Source: Bacteroidota bacterium (GTDB lineage: Bacteria > Bacteroidota > Bacteroidia > Chitinophagales > Chitinophagaceae). Taken from it: a stretch of 64,000 nucleotides of DNA. Positions 36,216 to 45,334 of the stretch are shown here, piece after piece. Location of the stretch: NCBI GenBank assembly GCA_028876495.1, contig JAGWRO010000089.1, positions 124,001-188,000 on the forward strand, given 5' to 3'. Numbering within the stretch: position 1 is the stretch's first letter; every line of letters begins with the position of its first letter. The notes under the pieces are model-generated. The model had not been told where the DNA came from. It ran no database searches and was given only the letters and a program-made list of their open reading frames with translations. A program made the position numbers and the translations under genes.

Positions 36216-37212
36216 GTGAAGAAAATATTTCTCGCATTCTCTCTTTGCATTTCATTCCAATATATTTTCTGTCAAAAAGTAAAAATTTGTTCCGATAGTA
36301 TTCAATCTTCTTTTCGTGGATTGAGTGTTGTAAATAATATGGTGCTATGGGTAAGCGGAAGTAATGGCACTGTTGGAAGAAGTGTTGATGGAGGAAAAAA
36401 AATGGAAATGGATGAAAATAAAAGACTTCGAAAAAACAGATTTCAGGGACATTGAAGCTTTTGATGAAAAAACGGCAGTTATCATGGGCGTAGACGAACC
36501 TGCTTATATTTTGAGAACCAGGGATGGAGGTGAAAACTGGAAAGTGGTTTATAAAAACAACATAAAAGGAATGTTTTTAGATGCGATGGAATTTTGGAAT
36601 AAGCAAAGTGGTATAGTGGTGGGCGATCCTATAAACGGTCAGTTTTTTATAGTAAGAACTTTTGATGGAGGAAAAAAATGGCAGAATATTCCTGAAAAGA
36701 ACAGGCTGGTAGCAGATAGTGGTGAAGCATGCTTTGCCGCAAGCGGAACCAATGTAAGGAAATTGAGTAAATCAGAAGCAGCGTTTGTTTCCGGAGGTTT
36801 ATCGTCGCACATTTTTATAAGAAATAAAAAGATACTGCTTCCTGTTTTACAGGGCAAAGAATCGACCGGTGCCAATTCAATTGCCGTAAAAAACAACAAG
36901 AGAATGATCGTTGTCGGTGGAGATTTTTTGCAAAAAGACAGTACAAAGGGAAATTGTACCATCTCAGAAGATGGTGGAAAAACATGGCGTCAACCGCAAA
37001 AACCACCTTCAGGTTATAGAAGTTGCGTTGAATATTTAACTAAAGACAAATGGATCACCTGCGGTTTGAACGGAGTTGATATTTCAAATGATAATGGCAT
37101 GAACTGGGAAAAAATAAGCGATCAAAGTTTCAACGTTTGCCGAAAAGCTAAAAATGGTAGTGCTGTATATTTTGCAGGAAACGGCGGAAGAGTGGGTAAA
37201 CTGCAACAGTAA
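36216..37212 (+). pseudogene. BNR/YCF48-like beta-propeller protein, frameshifted
   Basis: Two overlapping frames form one gene. Frame 1 starts with GTG 36216, a signal peptide (MKKIFLAFSLCISFQYIFC) and SVVNNMVLWVSGSNGTVGRSVDGGKK; it then breaks at an eight-A run (36395-36402). Frame 2 continues with WKWMKIKDFEKTDFRDIEAF through several DGG-x-x-W blades to the C terminus. With seven A the read-through would be DGGKKWKW, matching the intact DGGKKW repeat encoded with seven A at about 36663. The full protein would be about 331 residues, a secreted WD40/BNR-like propeller. Either a real frameshift, slippage or an assembly error. Confidence 0.8.
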
Positions 37213-37242
37213 ACCAATCATAAAGCAGGATTTTTATTTTGG
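37207..37242 (+). repeat. CAGTAAAC element, copy D (convergent junction)
   Basis: CAGTAAACCAATCATAAAG, CAGGA, then TTTTTATTTTGG. The TAA inside CAGTAA is the stop codon of the BNR gene. It lies before the converging FUSC gene end at 37258. Confidence 0.6.
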
Positions 37243-37257
37243 ATCCGCGGATTCTTT

Positions 37258-39378
37258 TCATCCGGCAATAAGGGCCGTTATTTTACCAATATCAAAAATT
37301 AATTTTCGTATAAATTCAAGTTGCAAGTGCCATTGTTGCTTAGGATTTTTTTCAAAATCAACAGAATAATTTAAATAAGCCGAATTTTTTCCGGTGTCAT
37401 AATTTTCATCCAGTTTTTGCAGGCTTTGTTGTAAACTGTAGATAGAAGATTCTACGGGGTTAATAAATTCTTTAAAAATAACTGGTTGCTGCTGCATCAT
37501 TTCAGAAGTAAGGCTCGCCACATTTGACGATAAAAGATTGTTTAAAACTACAAACTCATAAATTTCATTTTTATGCTGTTGTTTACTTTTTGGCTCGCTT
37601 TGCATTCGATGCAATGCGGCTGAAAGATTTGCGGTGCTTACAAACAATTCTTTGCGAACCACTTTATAATCCAGCGACGAAATTTTATTTCCTGCAAAAA
37701 GGTCTCTTAATTTTTCCAGGTAATGAATATTGGCTTTTAAAACCTTAGCCATGTAAGTTTGCAATTGCGACGATTCCCAAAGCGGAAATAAAAAATAACT
37801 TGCTAATGCTGCCAGCACAGAACCAATTGCAGTATCCAAAAGCCTTTCGCCTGCAACATTTAAAGCGCCAAGCCCCAAAAAATGAAAAAGAATTAAGATG
37901 TAAGGTGTAAGAAAGATCACCATTACGATGTAATTGAGTGTTTTAAAAGTATAAGTACCCAACATGAAAAATACGAGAAGGCTAAATAAGATTACTTTAT
38001 CCTGGATAAAATAAAGTAATAGTAGCCCGAGAATTCCACCCGCGATGGTTCCCAAAAGCCTGTCGGTATTTTTTTGTTTCGTGAGGCTGAAAGCGGGTTT
38101 TAAAATAATGATGATCGTCATTAAAATCCAATAACTGTGATGGCCATGCATCAGCAGTTTTGAAATAATAAATCCTACGCCACATGTAATCATTACCCGC
38201 AATGAATGCCTGAAAATAGAAGATTCGAAAGTCAGGTTATTTTTAAAAACTTTCCAACTGATGTTTTGTTGTGTTACAAATCGGGAATATTCTTTCCGGC
38301 TTCTCAGTTTTCTTTTTATCGAAATATCTTCATTGAAATATTCTAAAATACCGTCAATTTTTTCTTTCAGATTCTGAAGGTTTGCCAATACTTTTTCAAG
38401 TGTTAGCGTATTTCTGCTTTTGGCAATTTCAGTAATTCTTTTTTTTAATGAATTTAATTCGTTTTCAAGGTCATATTCTTTTTGATAAGAACTATTCGAC
38501 TGAATGGCTTCGCCAATATTATTTAATTCAGCCGCAAGATTTTTTATTATCGCTGAAACTTCCTGTAAAATCCCTGTGTTGGCATATTCTTTTCTCAAAG
38601 TTTCATAATCATATCCGGTAGCCATTATTTGTTCGAACAAATCAATGATATCAATAAAAGTTAATACCAATAAGCGCCCTGTGCGGGTAGATTCTTTTAA
38701 TAACGCCCGGTTTTTAAATAATAATTCTCTGGCCTCGTCCTGTTTTTCGTTAACCAATACCTGTTGTTCAAGTAATTTGTGATACTGTTTCTTTAAATCT
38801 GAATCAGTATCATACATCTCCGCTTTTATCAATACGTATTTTGCAGTTTCTCTTAAACAATCTCCTATTGCCCGCTGGCCTGGTCGATAAGGAGTAAGCC
38901 GAAACGATAGCAATGCAAAAAGCATGTACCAAACACCTCCCGAAAGGATCAGTAAACTTTCTTTTAAAACCTTTGTAGGAGGGATTATTCTTGTCATTTG
39001 CAGGATCATGATTAGCAAAGCCGCAAATCCTATAGCATTGGCACGGTTTCCATAAACTGAGAACATGGTAAAGATGAAGGCAGCACATAAAATAAGGATG
39101 CCTAAGGTAAAGGGATTTTGATTAAGAAAACCTGTTAATAATGCACTGATGAAAACGAAAATATTACAAAACAGCATCCCGTTTCTTTTATGCACCACCG
39201 GCCCGGGCCCATCACTAATACTTACACATAAGGCACCCAAAGACATTGCCAGCCCGGTTTCAAGATCTCCTAAGTAGGAAAAAACAACAGCCGGAATTAT
39301 TATTTCTAAAGTGATACGGACACCATCAGAAAAATATTGGCTGAAAAGAAAATATCGTATTTGTTGAGACCTTTCCAT
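37258..39378 (-). CDS. FUSC family membrane protein (YccS/YhfK-like)
   Basis: 706 residues in the two-module layout of the YccS/fusaric-acid-resistance family: about six TM helices at the N terminus (DGVRITLEIIIPAVVFSYLG ...), a long cytoplasmic helical region (about 180-400), then a second block of TM helices (VMITCGVGFIISKLLMHGHHSYWILMTIIIILKPAFSLTKQKNTDRLLGTI, the FUSC core) and a cytoplasmic tail. It is predicted to be an exporter; substrate unknown. Monocistronic. Confidence 0.88.
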   Translation of the reverse strand: MERSQQIRYFLFSQYFSDGVRITLEIIIPAVVFSYLGDLETGLAMSLGALCVSISDGPGPVVHKRNGMLFCNIFVFISALLTGFLNQNPFTLGILILCAAFIFTMFSVYGNRANAIGFAALLIMILQMTRIIPPTKVLKESLLILSGGVWYMLFALLSFRLTPYRPGQRAIGDCLRETAKYVLIKAEMYDTDSDLKKQYHKLLEQQVLVNEKQDEARELLFKNRALLKESTRTGRLLVLTFIDIIDLFEQIMATGYDYETLRKEYANTGILQEVSAIIKNLAAELNNIGEAIQSNSSYQKEYDLENELNSLKKRITEIAKSRNTLTLEKVLANLQNLKEKIDGILEYFNEDISIKRKLRSRKEYSRFVTQQNISWKVFKNNLTFESSIFRHSLRVMITCGVGFIISKLLMHGHHSYWILMTIIIILKPAFSLTKQKNTDRLLGTIAGGILGLLLLYFIQDKVILFSLLVFFMLGTYTFKTLNYIVMVIFLTPYILILFHFLGLGALNVAGERLLDTAIGSVLAALASYFLFPLWESSQLQTYMAKVLKANIHYLEKLRDLFAGNKISSLDYKVVRKELFVSTANLSAALHRMQSEPKSKQQHKNEIYEFVVLNNLLSSNVASLTSEMMQQQPVIFKEFINPVESSIYSLQQSLQKLDENYDTGKNSAYLNYSVDFEKNPKQQWHLQLEFIRKLIFDIGKITALIAG

Positions 39379-39480
39379 GTATTAGAATACAAAGAAAGAT
39401 AAAAATTGATTGGCTTTGTTTAAGGTTATCAAATTCAAATCAGAAGGGGCTGCGCCAGCCTTAAATAATTTTATTTTCGA

Positions 39481-39513
39481 AAACAAAAAATCTGCTTATT
39501 TGTTTGTTCACTT
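39481..39513 (-). repeat. CAGTAAAC element, copy E
   Basis: Minus strand AAGTGAACAAACAAATAAGC, AGA, then TTTTTTGTTT. It lies downstream of the CstB-like gene on its strand (stop at 39550). The rest of the gap 39379-39549 holds only a small GGCTG-CGC-CAGCC hairpin at 39447-39460. Confidence 0.5.
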
Positions 39514-39549
39514 TCAATACAGCGCGAAGAAATAATTTGTTGTGAAAAA

Positions 39550-40953
39550 TTAATTCAGCACGTTGGCTTCTTTTTCGGTTTCTATACTTTTTTGCTCTTT
39601 TATTTTATCCCAGCCGCCCAAAACATTTCGCAGGTTGTGGTATCCTTGTCTTTTTAAAAGTGAAGCTGCAATAACGCTCCTGTAACCGGCGCCGCATTGT
39701 ATATAGATATTCTGATCTTCTTCCAATTGAGCAATTTGGGCTACATCCGCCATTTCTGCCAAGGGTAAATTAACTGCACCCTTTACATGCCCATCGGCAA
39801 ATTCAGTGAACTTTCGTACATCCAACACGATTAAATGATCATCAAAAGGGATATCCATTGCCAATTCATCCGCTTCCACATTGATAATAAGATCAATTTT
39901 TTCTCCTGCTTTTTTCCATGTATCAAATCCGCCTTTTAAATATCCTTCAACGTTTTCAAAGCCAACCCGTGCAAGCCTGATTACAGTTTCTTCTTCTTTC
40001 CCTTTATCGCAGATAAGTAAAATTGGTTTGTCAAATGGCAATAAACTTCCCGCCCATTCCGCAAACCTTCCGTCAAGCCCTATAAAAACAGAGCCTGGAA
40101 TAAAGCCATTTGAAAAATCTTCAGGGTCTCTTGTATCAAGAATTACAGTATCGTTTACAAGTTGCTTTTTAAAATCTTTTAAGGAAAGAGCATGCAAGCC
40201 TTTTGATTTCACTTCGTTCAGATTAGAATATCCTTCCTTATTGATCTTTGCATTAATAGAAAAATAAGGCGGAGGATCTGTAAGATCTTTAGTTACTGCT
40301 TTTATAAATTCCTCTCTTGTTTGAGGAAGCATCGCGTAGTTTGATTGTTTTTCAGTTCCTATGGTGCTCTGTGTTTCAGGCCCAAGATTTTTTCCACAAC
40401 TGCTTCCCGGACCGTGTCCGGGATATACGATCAGGTCATCAGGCAGAGACATTAATTTATTCTGGATAGAATCATACATAATAGAAGCCAATTCTTCTTT
40501 AGAAAGATTGCCGCTGCTCAGGTCCGGCCTTCCCACGTCTCCTACAAACAAAGTGTCTCCTGTAAAAATAGCGTGTGGTTTTCCTGTTTCATCTTTTAAA
40601 AGATAGCAGGTAGATTCCAAAGTATGGCCGGGCGTATGAATCACCTGCAGCGTAAGATTGCCAATTTTAAACTCTTCCCCATCCTTTGCAAGATGAAATT
40701 TAAAGTTAGCTTTTGTTTCAGGCCCATAAACAATAGTGGCATCTGTTTGTTTGGACAGATCTAAATGCCCGCTTACAAAATCAGCATGAAAATGCGTTTC
40801 AAAAATATACTTAATTGAAGCATTGTGTTCTTTTGCTATTTGCAAATAAGAGTCGGTATCTCTTATCGGGTCAATTACTGCTGCTTCGCCATTGCTCTCA
40901 ATAAAATAAGACGCTTCACTTAAGCAGCCGGTATAAATTTGTTGTATGTTCAT
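39550..40953 (-). CDS. CstB-like persulfide dioxygenase-rhodanese fusion, first paralogue
   Basis: 467 residues. N-terminal ETHE1-type metallo-beta-lactamase domain (1-250) with ETHFHADFVSGHLDL, HTPGHTLESTCYLL and FTGDTLFVGDVGRPDL; these ligands fit a non-heme iron persulfide dioxygenase. Two rhodanese domains follow: the middle one (about 265-365) has a poor loop (CDKGKEEE, no CxxGxR arginine), while the last (about 370-455) has an intact CGAGYRS loop. This order matches S. aureus CstB, which oxidises persulfides to thiosulfate. An ArsR gene lies 105 nt upstream on the same strand. Confidence 0.88.
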   Translation of the reverse strand: MNIQQIYTGCLSEASYFIESNGEAAVIDPIRDTDSYLQIAKEHNASIKYIFETHFHADFVSGHLDLSKQTDATIVYGPETKANFKFHLAKDGEEFKIGNLTLQVIHTPGHTLESTCYLLKDETGKPHAIFTGDTLFVGDVGRPDLSSGNLSKEELASIMYDSIQNKLMSLPDDLIVYPGHGPGSSCGKNLGPETQSTIGTEKQSNYAMLPQTREEFIKAVTKDLTDPPPYFSINAKINKEGYSNLNEVKSKGLHALSLKDFKKQLVNDTVILDTRDPEDFSNGFIPGSVFIGLDGRFAEWAGSLLPFDKPILLICDKGKEEETVIRLARVGFENVEGYLKGGFDTWKKAGEKIDLIINVEADELAMDIPFDDHLIVLDVRKFTEFADGHVKGAVNLPLAEMADVAQIAQLEEDQNIYIQCGAGYRSVIAASLLKRQGYHNLRNVLGGWDKIKEQKSIETEKEANVLN

Positions 40954-40975
40954 AGATCACTTTTAAAAATAAAAT

Positions 40976-41008
40976 AGCCATATTTATTCAAAGGTCATAA
41001 ATATGGCT
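40976..41008 (-). promoter_or_regulatory. Perfect 12-bp inverted repeat between arsR and the CstB-like gene
   Basis: Arms AGCCATATTTAT (40976-40987) and ATAAATATGGCT (40997-41008) around 9 nt. On the minus strand the centre contains GACCTTTG, close to a -7 box, so this could be the ArsR-type operator of the CstB-like gene. Equally, the hairpin is followed on the minus strand by ATTTTATTTTT and could be the terminator of arsR. The sequence does not decide between them. Confidence 0.6.
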
Positions 41009-41058
41009 CAAAATTTTTATAAAAATCTCAATAGTATTACCAGGGAAATTATTGAAAA

Positions 41059-41412
41059 TTATCCAACAAGTTCTTTCACAAACTTATTGATATCTGCAAT
41101 ACGTTCTTCATTTATAGTATAAAAAATGAATTTTCCTTCGCGCACTGTTTTTACAATATCGGCTTTACGTAAAATAGCGAGATGTTGTGAAGCCACAGAT
41201 TGTTCGAGGCGTAACTTTACATAAAGTTCAGTAACAGTAATTCTTTTGTGTTCGTCAATTGTTTTAAGAATCAGTTGCCTAAGTTTATGATTAAGGGCTC
41301 TTAAAACAAGAGCAGCTTTTTTGATTTTCAGGTAATCCATGTTTTTAAGAGCATCACTTTCGTTAGTGTGCTCCAGCCGGTTTGTTTCGTGACTTTGTGC
41401 TGTGAGTGTCAT
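41059..41412 (-). CDS. ArsR family winged-helix regulator without cysteines
   Basis: 117 residues. Winged-helix core: LRALNHKLRQLILKTIDEHKRITVTELYVKLRLEQSVASQHLAILRKADIVKTVREGKFIFYTI, with recognition helix SVASQHLAILRKA. There is no cysteine at all, so dithiol persulfide sensing as in BigR/SqrR or thiolate metal sensing is not possible. The first 24 residues are poorly conserved in appearance; the Met at about 25 could be the start. A TACCTTTG -7-like box lies upstream (about 41472-41479). Probably controls the adjacent CstB-like gene. Confidence 0.85.
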   Translation of the reverse strand: MTLTAQSHETNRLEHTNESDALKNMDYLKIKKAALVLRALNHKLRQLILKTIDEHKRITVTELYVKLRLEQSVASQHLAILRKADIVKTVREGKFIFYTINEERIADINKFVKELVG

Positions 41413-41528
41413 TCTAATTAGATTTTAATTGATAATAAATGTTTTTCAGGAGAATTCAAATTTCTAAAGCAAAGGTACGTATTGTAAATAGATATAGTTT
41501 GTAACGAAATATTAAAATAATTATTCTT

Positions 41529-42218
41529 TTAGCCAATTTTTGCCGGTGTATAAAATTCTTTAACGTATAAAGGCTTAGCATTTATTACGTTTTCAAAATC
41601 CTTTTTTTGAAATTTGTTCCAGCCAAATTTTGCCAGTGAGGTAGAAGAAATATCGGATAAAATATATTTCAAATTTGGTGACTGGTTTTCTGCTAATTTC
41701 TTAAATTTTTCTGCCCCGCTGCCGAAGTAAAATAAAAGATGATTTTTTGCCAACTCTTCAAAGCTGGTTTCGTTTAAAACCATTGCTGATGGCGGGTTTA
41801 TTTCATTTAGCTGCCTGTTATAAACCGCGGTAAAAACTTCCATCCTTCGCGCATCGATCATTGGGCAAAAGAGCGTTTCTTTACTTAAATCAGGAAAATT
41901 TTCAATTGCAGAAAAAGCCATTAGCTCCAGGGAATTATACATCATCATAGGAATTTGTAAAGCAAAACATAATCCTTTTGCGGTAGCCAATCCTACTCTA
42001 ATGCCTGTGTAAGAGCCGGGCCCGGCGGTTACACCAATTGCTTTTAATGTACCGATTTTAATGTCATTATCCTGTAAAATTTTATTAATTGCTATATGTA
42101 AAAACGAAGCATGTTCTTTCGGTTCTGTATTGATTGAATTGCCTAAAACTTTGTTTTCGTTACAAATATTTACAATGGCTATTTCTGCTGTGGTATGAAT
42201 ATTTAAGATGTAATTCAT
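41529..42218 (-). CDS. tsaB: tRNA threonylcarbamoyladenosine biosynthesis protein TsaB
   Basis: 229 residues. Partner of TsaD and TsaE in making t6A37 in tRNA. ASKHA-fold N-terminal half with LNIHTTAEIAIVNI, the KAIGVTAGPGSYTGIRVGLATAKGLCFAL signature (about 59-86), and PMIDARRMEVFTAVY. It overlaps the upstream 3HCDH-like gene by 4 nt (ATGA), indicating translational coupling. Confidence 0.93.
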   Translation of the reverse strand: MNYILNIHTTAEIAIVNICNENKVLGNSINTEPKEHASFLHIAINKILQDNDIKIGTLKAIGVTAGPGSYTGIRVGLATAKGLCFALQIPMMMYNSLELMAFSAIENFPDLSKETLFCPMIDARRMEVFTAVYNRQLNEINPPSAMVLNETSFEELAKNHLLFYFGSGAEKFKKLAENQSPNLKYILSDISSTSLAKFGWNKFQKKDFENVINAKPLYVKEFYTPAKIG

Positions 42219-42853
42219 CGATCAACTTTTTCTGATAGGTCTGAATATAATTTTTTTAAAGCCGGAGCCGGCAAATAACGCTCTTCTTTTTCAGCTAATT
42301 TTTCCAAAAGACCATATATGTTTTCTACGCCTATCTTTTCTGCCCATTCAAATGGCCCGTCCGGATAATTGGTTCCCAGTTTCATGGCCTCGTCAATTTC
42401 TTCTATCGAGCTAATATTTTCTCCAAAAGCAAAAAAAGCTTCATTTACGATCATGCTGATCACTCTTGCTGATACCAAACCCGGCGTATCTTTCACAAAA
42501 ATTATTTTTCGGTTGATCGAGTTAAAAACCTCTTCATGACCTTCCGGCTGATTTGAAACTACTTCCCAGAGCTGCCTTTCCAAAAAGCCAGGCCATCCAT
42601 TTATTCTGCTTACGTTATCGGGCAAACGCAATTCGGCCAAGGTTTCAATTACCTGGTTCACATAGAGAGGCTTTTCTCCAAATCTTTCAAAATTGATATC
42701 CGTATGATCTGAAAGAACAAAGAATGCATCGTAATTTTCTAAATCATTCGTCCCGGCAATCTCTTTTGCAAAAGTTACAGAAGTTCGTTCTGCTGCAGGT
42801 ATTTTCAATATTTCTTTCTTCTGCTGTTCATCTGCAAGAATAAAAATATTCAT
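42215..42853 (-). CDS. 3-hydroxyacyl-CoA dehydrogenase C-terminal domain-like protein
   Basis: 212 residues. Residues of about 110-205 match the 3HCDH C-terminal helical domain (FVKDTPGLVSARVISMIVNEAFFAFGENISSIEEIDEAMKLGTNYPDGPFEWAEKIG). The N-terminal half is too short and lacks GxGxxG, so no NAD-binding Rossmann fold is evident. It may be a non-enzymatic relative. Coupled to tsaB by a 4-nt overlap, an arrangement I believe recurs in Bacteroidota. Confidence 0.75.
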   Translation of the reverse strand: MNIFILADEQQKKEILKIPAAERTSVTFAKEIAGTNDLENYDAFFVLSDHTDINFERFGEKPLYVNQVIETLAELRLPDNVSRINGWPGFLERQLWEVVSNQPEGHEEVFNSINRKIIFVKDTPGLVSARVISMIVNEAFFAFGENISSIEEIDEAMKLGTNYPDGPFEWAEKIGVENIYGLLEKLAEKEERYLPAPALKKLYSDLSEKVDR

Positions 42854-42931
42854 ACTCTATTTTTTGCAAAAATAGGTTTGTTAGTTGAAGGAAAGTTTTG
42901 CAACTTTAAACTCTTTTCAAAAAAATAAAAC

Positions 42932-43318
42932 ATGAGCAAAAAGATCGTTACAACGACAAAAGCACCAGAGCCGATTGGTCCCTACAGCCAGGCAGTAAAA
43001 GCAGGAGGGTTTTTATTTTTATCCGGCCAGGTGGCTTTGATACCGGGTACTTCCCAATTAAACACCGCAACTATTACTGATGAAACCAGGCAGGTGATGG
43101 AGAATTTAAAAGCCGTGCTGGCAGAAGCCGGACTTAATTTTAGCCACGTGATAAAGACAACCATTTTTTTAAAAGAAATGAGTTCTTTTGGGGAAGTGAA
43201 TACAGAATATGGTAAATATTTTGATAAAGATTTTCCGGCAAGGGAAACAGTTGCGGTAAAAACTTTACCTAAAGATGTAAATGTGGAAATTAGCATGATT
43301 GCCATTGCAACCGAATAG
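42932..43318 (+). CDS. ridA: RidA family reactive-intermediate deaminase
   Basis: 128 residues. Hydrolyses reactive enamine/imine intermediates from PLP enzymes. Motifs: PEPIGPYSQAVKAGGFLFLSGQVALIP, AGLNFSHVIKTTIFLKEM, and the active-site Arg in PARETVAVKTLPKDVNVEISMIA, with the C-terminal Glu/Ile pattern intact. Usual length. It is divergent from the tsaB pair. Confidence 0.93.
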   Translation: MSKKIVTTTKAPEPIGPYSQAVKAGGFLFLSGQVALIPGTSQLNTATITDETRQVMENLKAVLAEAGLNFSHVIKTTIFLKEMSSFGEVNTEYGKYFDKDFPARETVAVKTLPKDVNVEISMIAIATE

Positions 43319-43416
43319 TAAACCAACAAATTTTTAATAAAGTGATTCTATGGACGTGAGGAGGAGGCAGAATTATAAAAGATAAAAATTTAAAAGGAAC
43401 ATTAAAACTATAAAAT

Positions 43417-44346
43417 TTGAACAGGCAGGTAATTATAACTTCAAAGGCGCATAAATTTTTAACAGAAACACTTCAGAAAAAGGGTTATTCAGTTCTTATT
43501 GCTGAAAAAATAACCTATGAAGAGTTGGGTTCAATCATCAGCCAGGCAGAAGGGCTGGTTGTTACTACGCGAATGCCGATTGATAAGCCTTTGCTGGACA
43601 AAGCAGGCCGTTTGAAGTGGATCGGAAGGTTAGGAAGCGGCATGGAATTGATAGACGTGGAATATGCAGAATCGAAAGGGATTAAATGTGTTAGCAGCCC
43701 GGAAGGCAATCGCAATGCAGTAGCAGAACATTCACTCGGGTTATTATTGAATCTTACCAATAAGATCAGTTCGAGCTTTGAGGAAATCAAAGACAGGAAA
43801 TGGATCAGGGATGCCAACCGTGGTACAGAACTGGAAGGCAAAACGATCGGGATTATCGGCTATGGCAATACAGGATCTGCATTTGCAAAGGTGTTGGGTT
43901 GCTTTGATGTAACGGTTCTTGCTTATGATAAATTCAAGTTTGGATTCAGTAAAGACCATGTAAAAGAAGCCAATTTAGAGCAGGTGTGTCGTTATGCAGA
44001 TGTGCTAAGTATGCATGTGCCACTTACAGCAGAAACGCAGCATATGGCTAATGAAAAGTTTTTTAATTCGCTTGAAAGGTCTCCGTTTTTTATTTCAACC
44101 TGTCGTGGAAAAGTTACTGATACTTCGGCTTTGATCAATGCTTTAAAAAATAAAAAAATTGCCGGAGCAGGCCTCGATGTAATGGAAAATGAAAAATTTG
44201 ATACGTATTCAAAAGAAGAAAATCAAAGCCTTAATTGGTTATTAGCGCAGCCTAATGTAATTTTAACGCCACATATAGCCGGATATTCGCATGAAGCATT
44301 TTATAAAATGGCAAAAGTGCTCCTGGAAAAATTAGGCTTGAAATAA
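43417..44346 (+). CDS. D-2-hydroxyacid dehydrogenase, SerA-like
   Basis: 309 residues, TTG start. NAD-binding Rossmann motif [21 protein letters not shown] (about 142-162), catalytic Arg in STCRGKVTD, and the catalytic His in [12 protein letters not shown]. It has no ACT domain, so it resembles short phosphoglycerate dehydrogenases and related D-2-hydroxyacid dehydrogenases. A serine-pathway role is possible given serC in the same window, but it is not shown by adjacency. A greA promoter overlaps its last codons. Confidence 0.88.
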   Translation: MNRQVIITSKAHKFLTETLQKKGYSVLIAEKITYEELGSIISQAEGLVVTTRMPIDKPLLDKAGRLKWIGRLGSGMELIDVEYAESKGIKCVSSPEGNRNAVAEHSLGLLLNLTNKISSSFEEIKDRKWIRDANRGTELEGKTIGIIGYGNTGSAFAKVLGCFDVTVLAYDKFKFGFSKDHVKEANLEQVCRYADVLSMHVPLTAETQHMANEKFFNSLERSPFFISTCRGKVTDTSALINALKNKKIAGAGLDVMENEKFDTYSKEENQSLNWLLAQPNVILTPHIAGYSHEAFYKMAKVLLEKLGLK

Positions 44347-44368
44347 AATTTAATCTTTCTTATATTTG
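44338..44368 (+). promoter_or_regulatory. Promoter upstream of greA
   Basis: TTG (44338-44340), 20 nt, then TATATTTG (44361-44368): a close match to the Bacteroidota housekeeping promoter. The -33 box lies inside the end of the dehydrogenase gene. Confidence 0.65.
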
Positions 44369-44373
44369 TATTC

Positions 44374-44414
44374 ATACAACGTCTTAGTAAATACTGGGAC
44401 GTTGTATTTTTTTT
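44374..44414 (+). terminator. Terminator/attenuator hairpin in the greA leader
   Basis: Stem ATACAACGTC (44374-44383) / GACGTTGTAT (44398-44407), 10 bp, with an inner AGTA/TACT pair in the loop, followed by an eight-T tract ending at 44414. It lies just downstream of the greA promoter and 39 nt before the greA ATG. It could terminate the dehydrogenase transcript, attenuate greA, or both. Confidence 0.85.
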
Positions 44415-44452
44415 CAACATTACATAAAGTTTTGACAATTAAATCAGATGTT

Positions 44453-44926
44453 ATGAGCCAGGTTAATTATGTAACTAAGGACACTTTTGAGCAAATGCAG
44501 GCAGAACTGCAGCACATGAAAGGAGTAGAAAGACCCGCTGCTTCAAAGGCAATAGGCGAAGCCCGTGAAAAAGGGGACCTTAAAGAAAATGCGGAATATG
44601 ATGCTGCCAAAGAAGCGCAGGGATTACTGGAAGCCAGAATAAAGCAACTGGAAACCATTATTGCAACTGCAAGAATTGTAGATGAAAGCACAATTGACAC
44701 CAGTAAAGTTTCAGTTCTTACTAAAGTTACACTCACTAATATTGCTACAAAAAAGCAGGTAACTTACAAGATTGTTTCTGAAAAAGAAGCAAACCTTAAG
44801 GAACAAAAAATATCTGCCAATTCGCCGATAGGAAACGGCTTGCTCGGAAAAGCAGTGGGCGATGTAGCTGAAATAAAAGTTCCTGCGGGAATTATAAAAT
44901 TCAGGATTGATAAAATAACCGCTTAG
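44453..44926 (+). CDS. greA: Transcription elongation factor GreA
   Basis: 157 residues from ATG 44453; longer in-frame starts upstream run through the hairpin leader and are rejected. Stimulates transcript cleavage by backtracked RNA polymerase. N-terminal coiled coil with tip acidic residues (GEAREKGDLKENAEYDAAKEAQGLLEARIKQLE), C-terminal FKBP-like domain with ISANSPIGNGLLGKAVGDVAEIKVPAG. Usual length. The HIT gene follows after 9 nt. Confidence 0.95.
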   Translation: MSQVNYVTKDTFEQMQAELQHMKGVERPAASKAIGEAREKGDLKENAEYDAAKEAQGLLEARIKQLETIIATARIVDESTIDTSKVSVLTKVTLTNIATKKQVTYKIVSEKEANLKEQKISANSPIGNGLLGKAVGDVAEIKVPAGIIKFRIDKITA

Positions 44927-44935
44927 CCGTTACCG

Positions 44936-45328
44936 ATGACCCTATTCAGTAAAATAATCAAAGGCGAAATTCCTTCTTATAAAATTGCCGAAAACGAAAA
45001 GTTTTTTGCTTTCCTGGATATAAATCCATTAGTGGAAGGCCACACGTTGGTGGTTCCCAAAGTAGAAGTAGATAAATTCCTGGAGATGCCCGATGATTAT
45101 CTTTCAGAGATATTACTATTTGCAAAACCCATTGCAGCCGCTATAGAAAAAGCAATTCCATGTAAGCGCTGTGGACTAAGTGTGATTGGGCTTGAAGTTC
45201 CTCATGCACACTTACATCTCATTCCATTGAACCATATGGATGATATTAATTTCACGCGGAAAAAGCTTTCTCCAACAAAAGAAGAATTGATGAATGCGCA
45301 GGAGAAAATTTTGAGTGAGTTGAAATAA
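44936..45328 (+). CDS. HIT family nucleotide hydrolase
   Basis: 130 residues. Histidine-triad protein with HAHLHLIPLN (HxHxHxx) near residue 90 and FLDINPLVEGHTLVVPKVEVD near the N terminus. Likely an AMP-lysine or dinucleoside-polyphosphate hydrolase; the exact substrate cannot be read. Co-transcribed with greA (9 nt gap), a common Bacteroidota pairing. Confidence 0.92.
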   Translation: MTLFSKIIKGEIPSYKIAENEKFFAFLDINPLVEGHTLVVPKVEVDKFLEMPDDYLSEILLFAKPIAAAIEKAIPCKRCGLSVIGLEVPHAHLHLIPLNHMDDINFTRKKLSPTKEELMNAQEKILSELK

Positions 45329-45334
45329 AAATTC

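Noticed and set aside
41485-41510. CGTTACAAAC upstream of arsR as a fourth Crp-like site
   Set aside because: Only one half-site is present and its phase to the TACCTTTG box is off by one from the other three.
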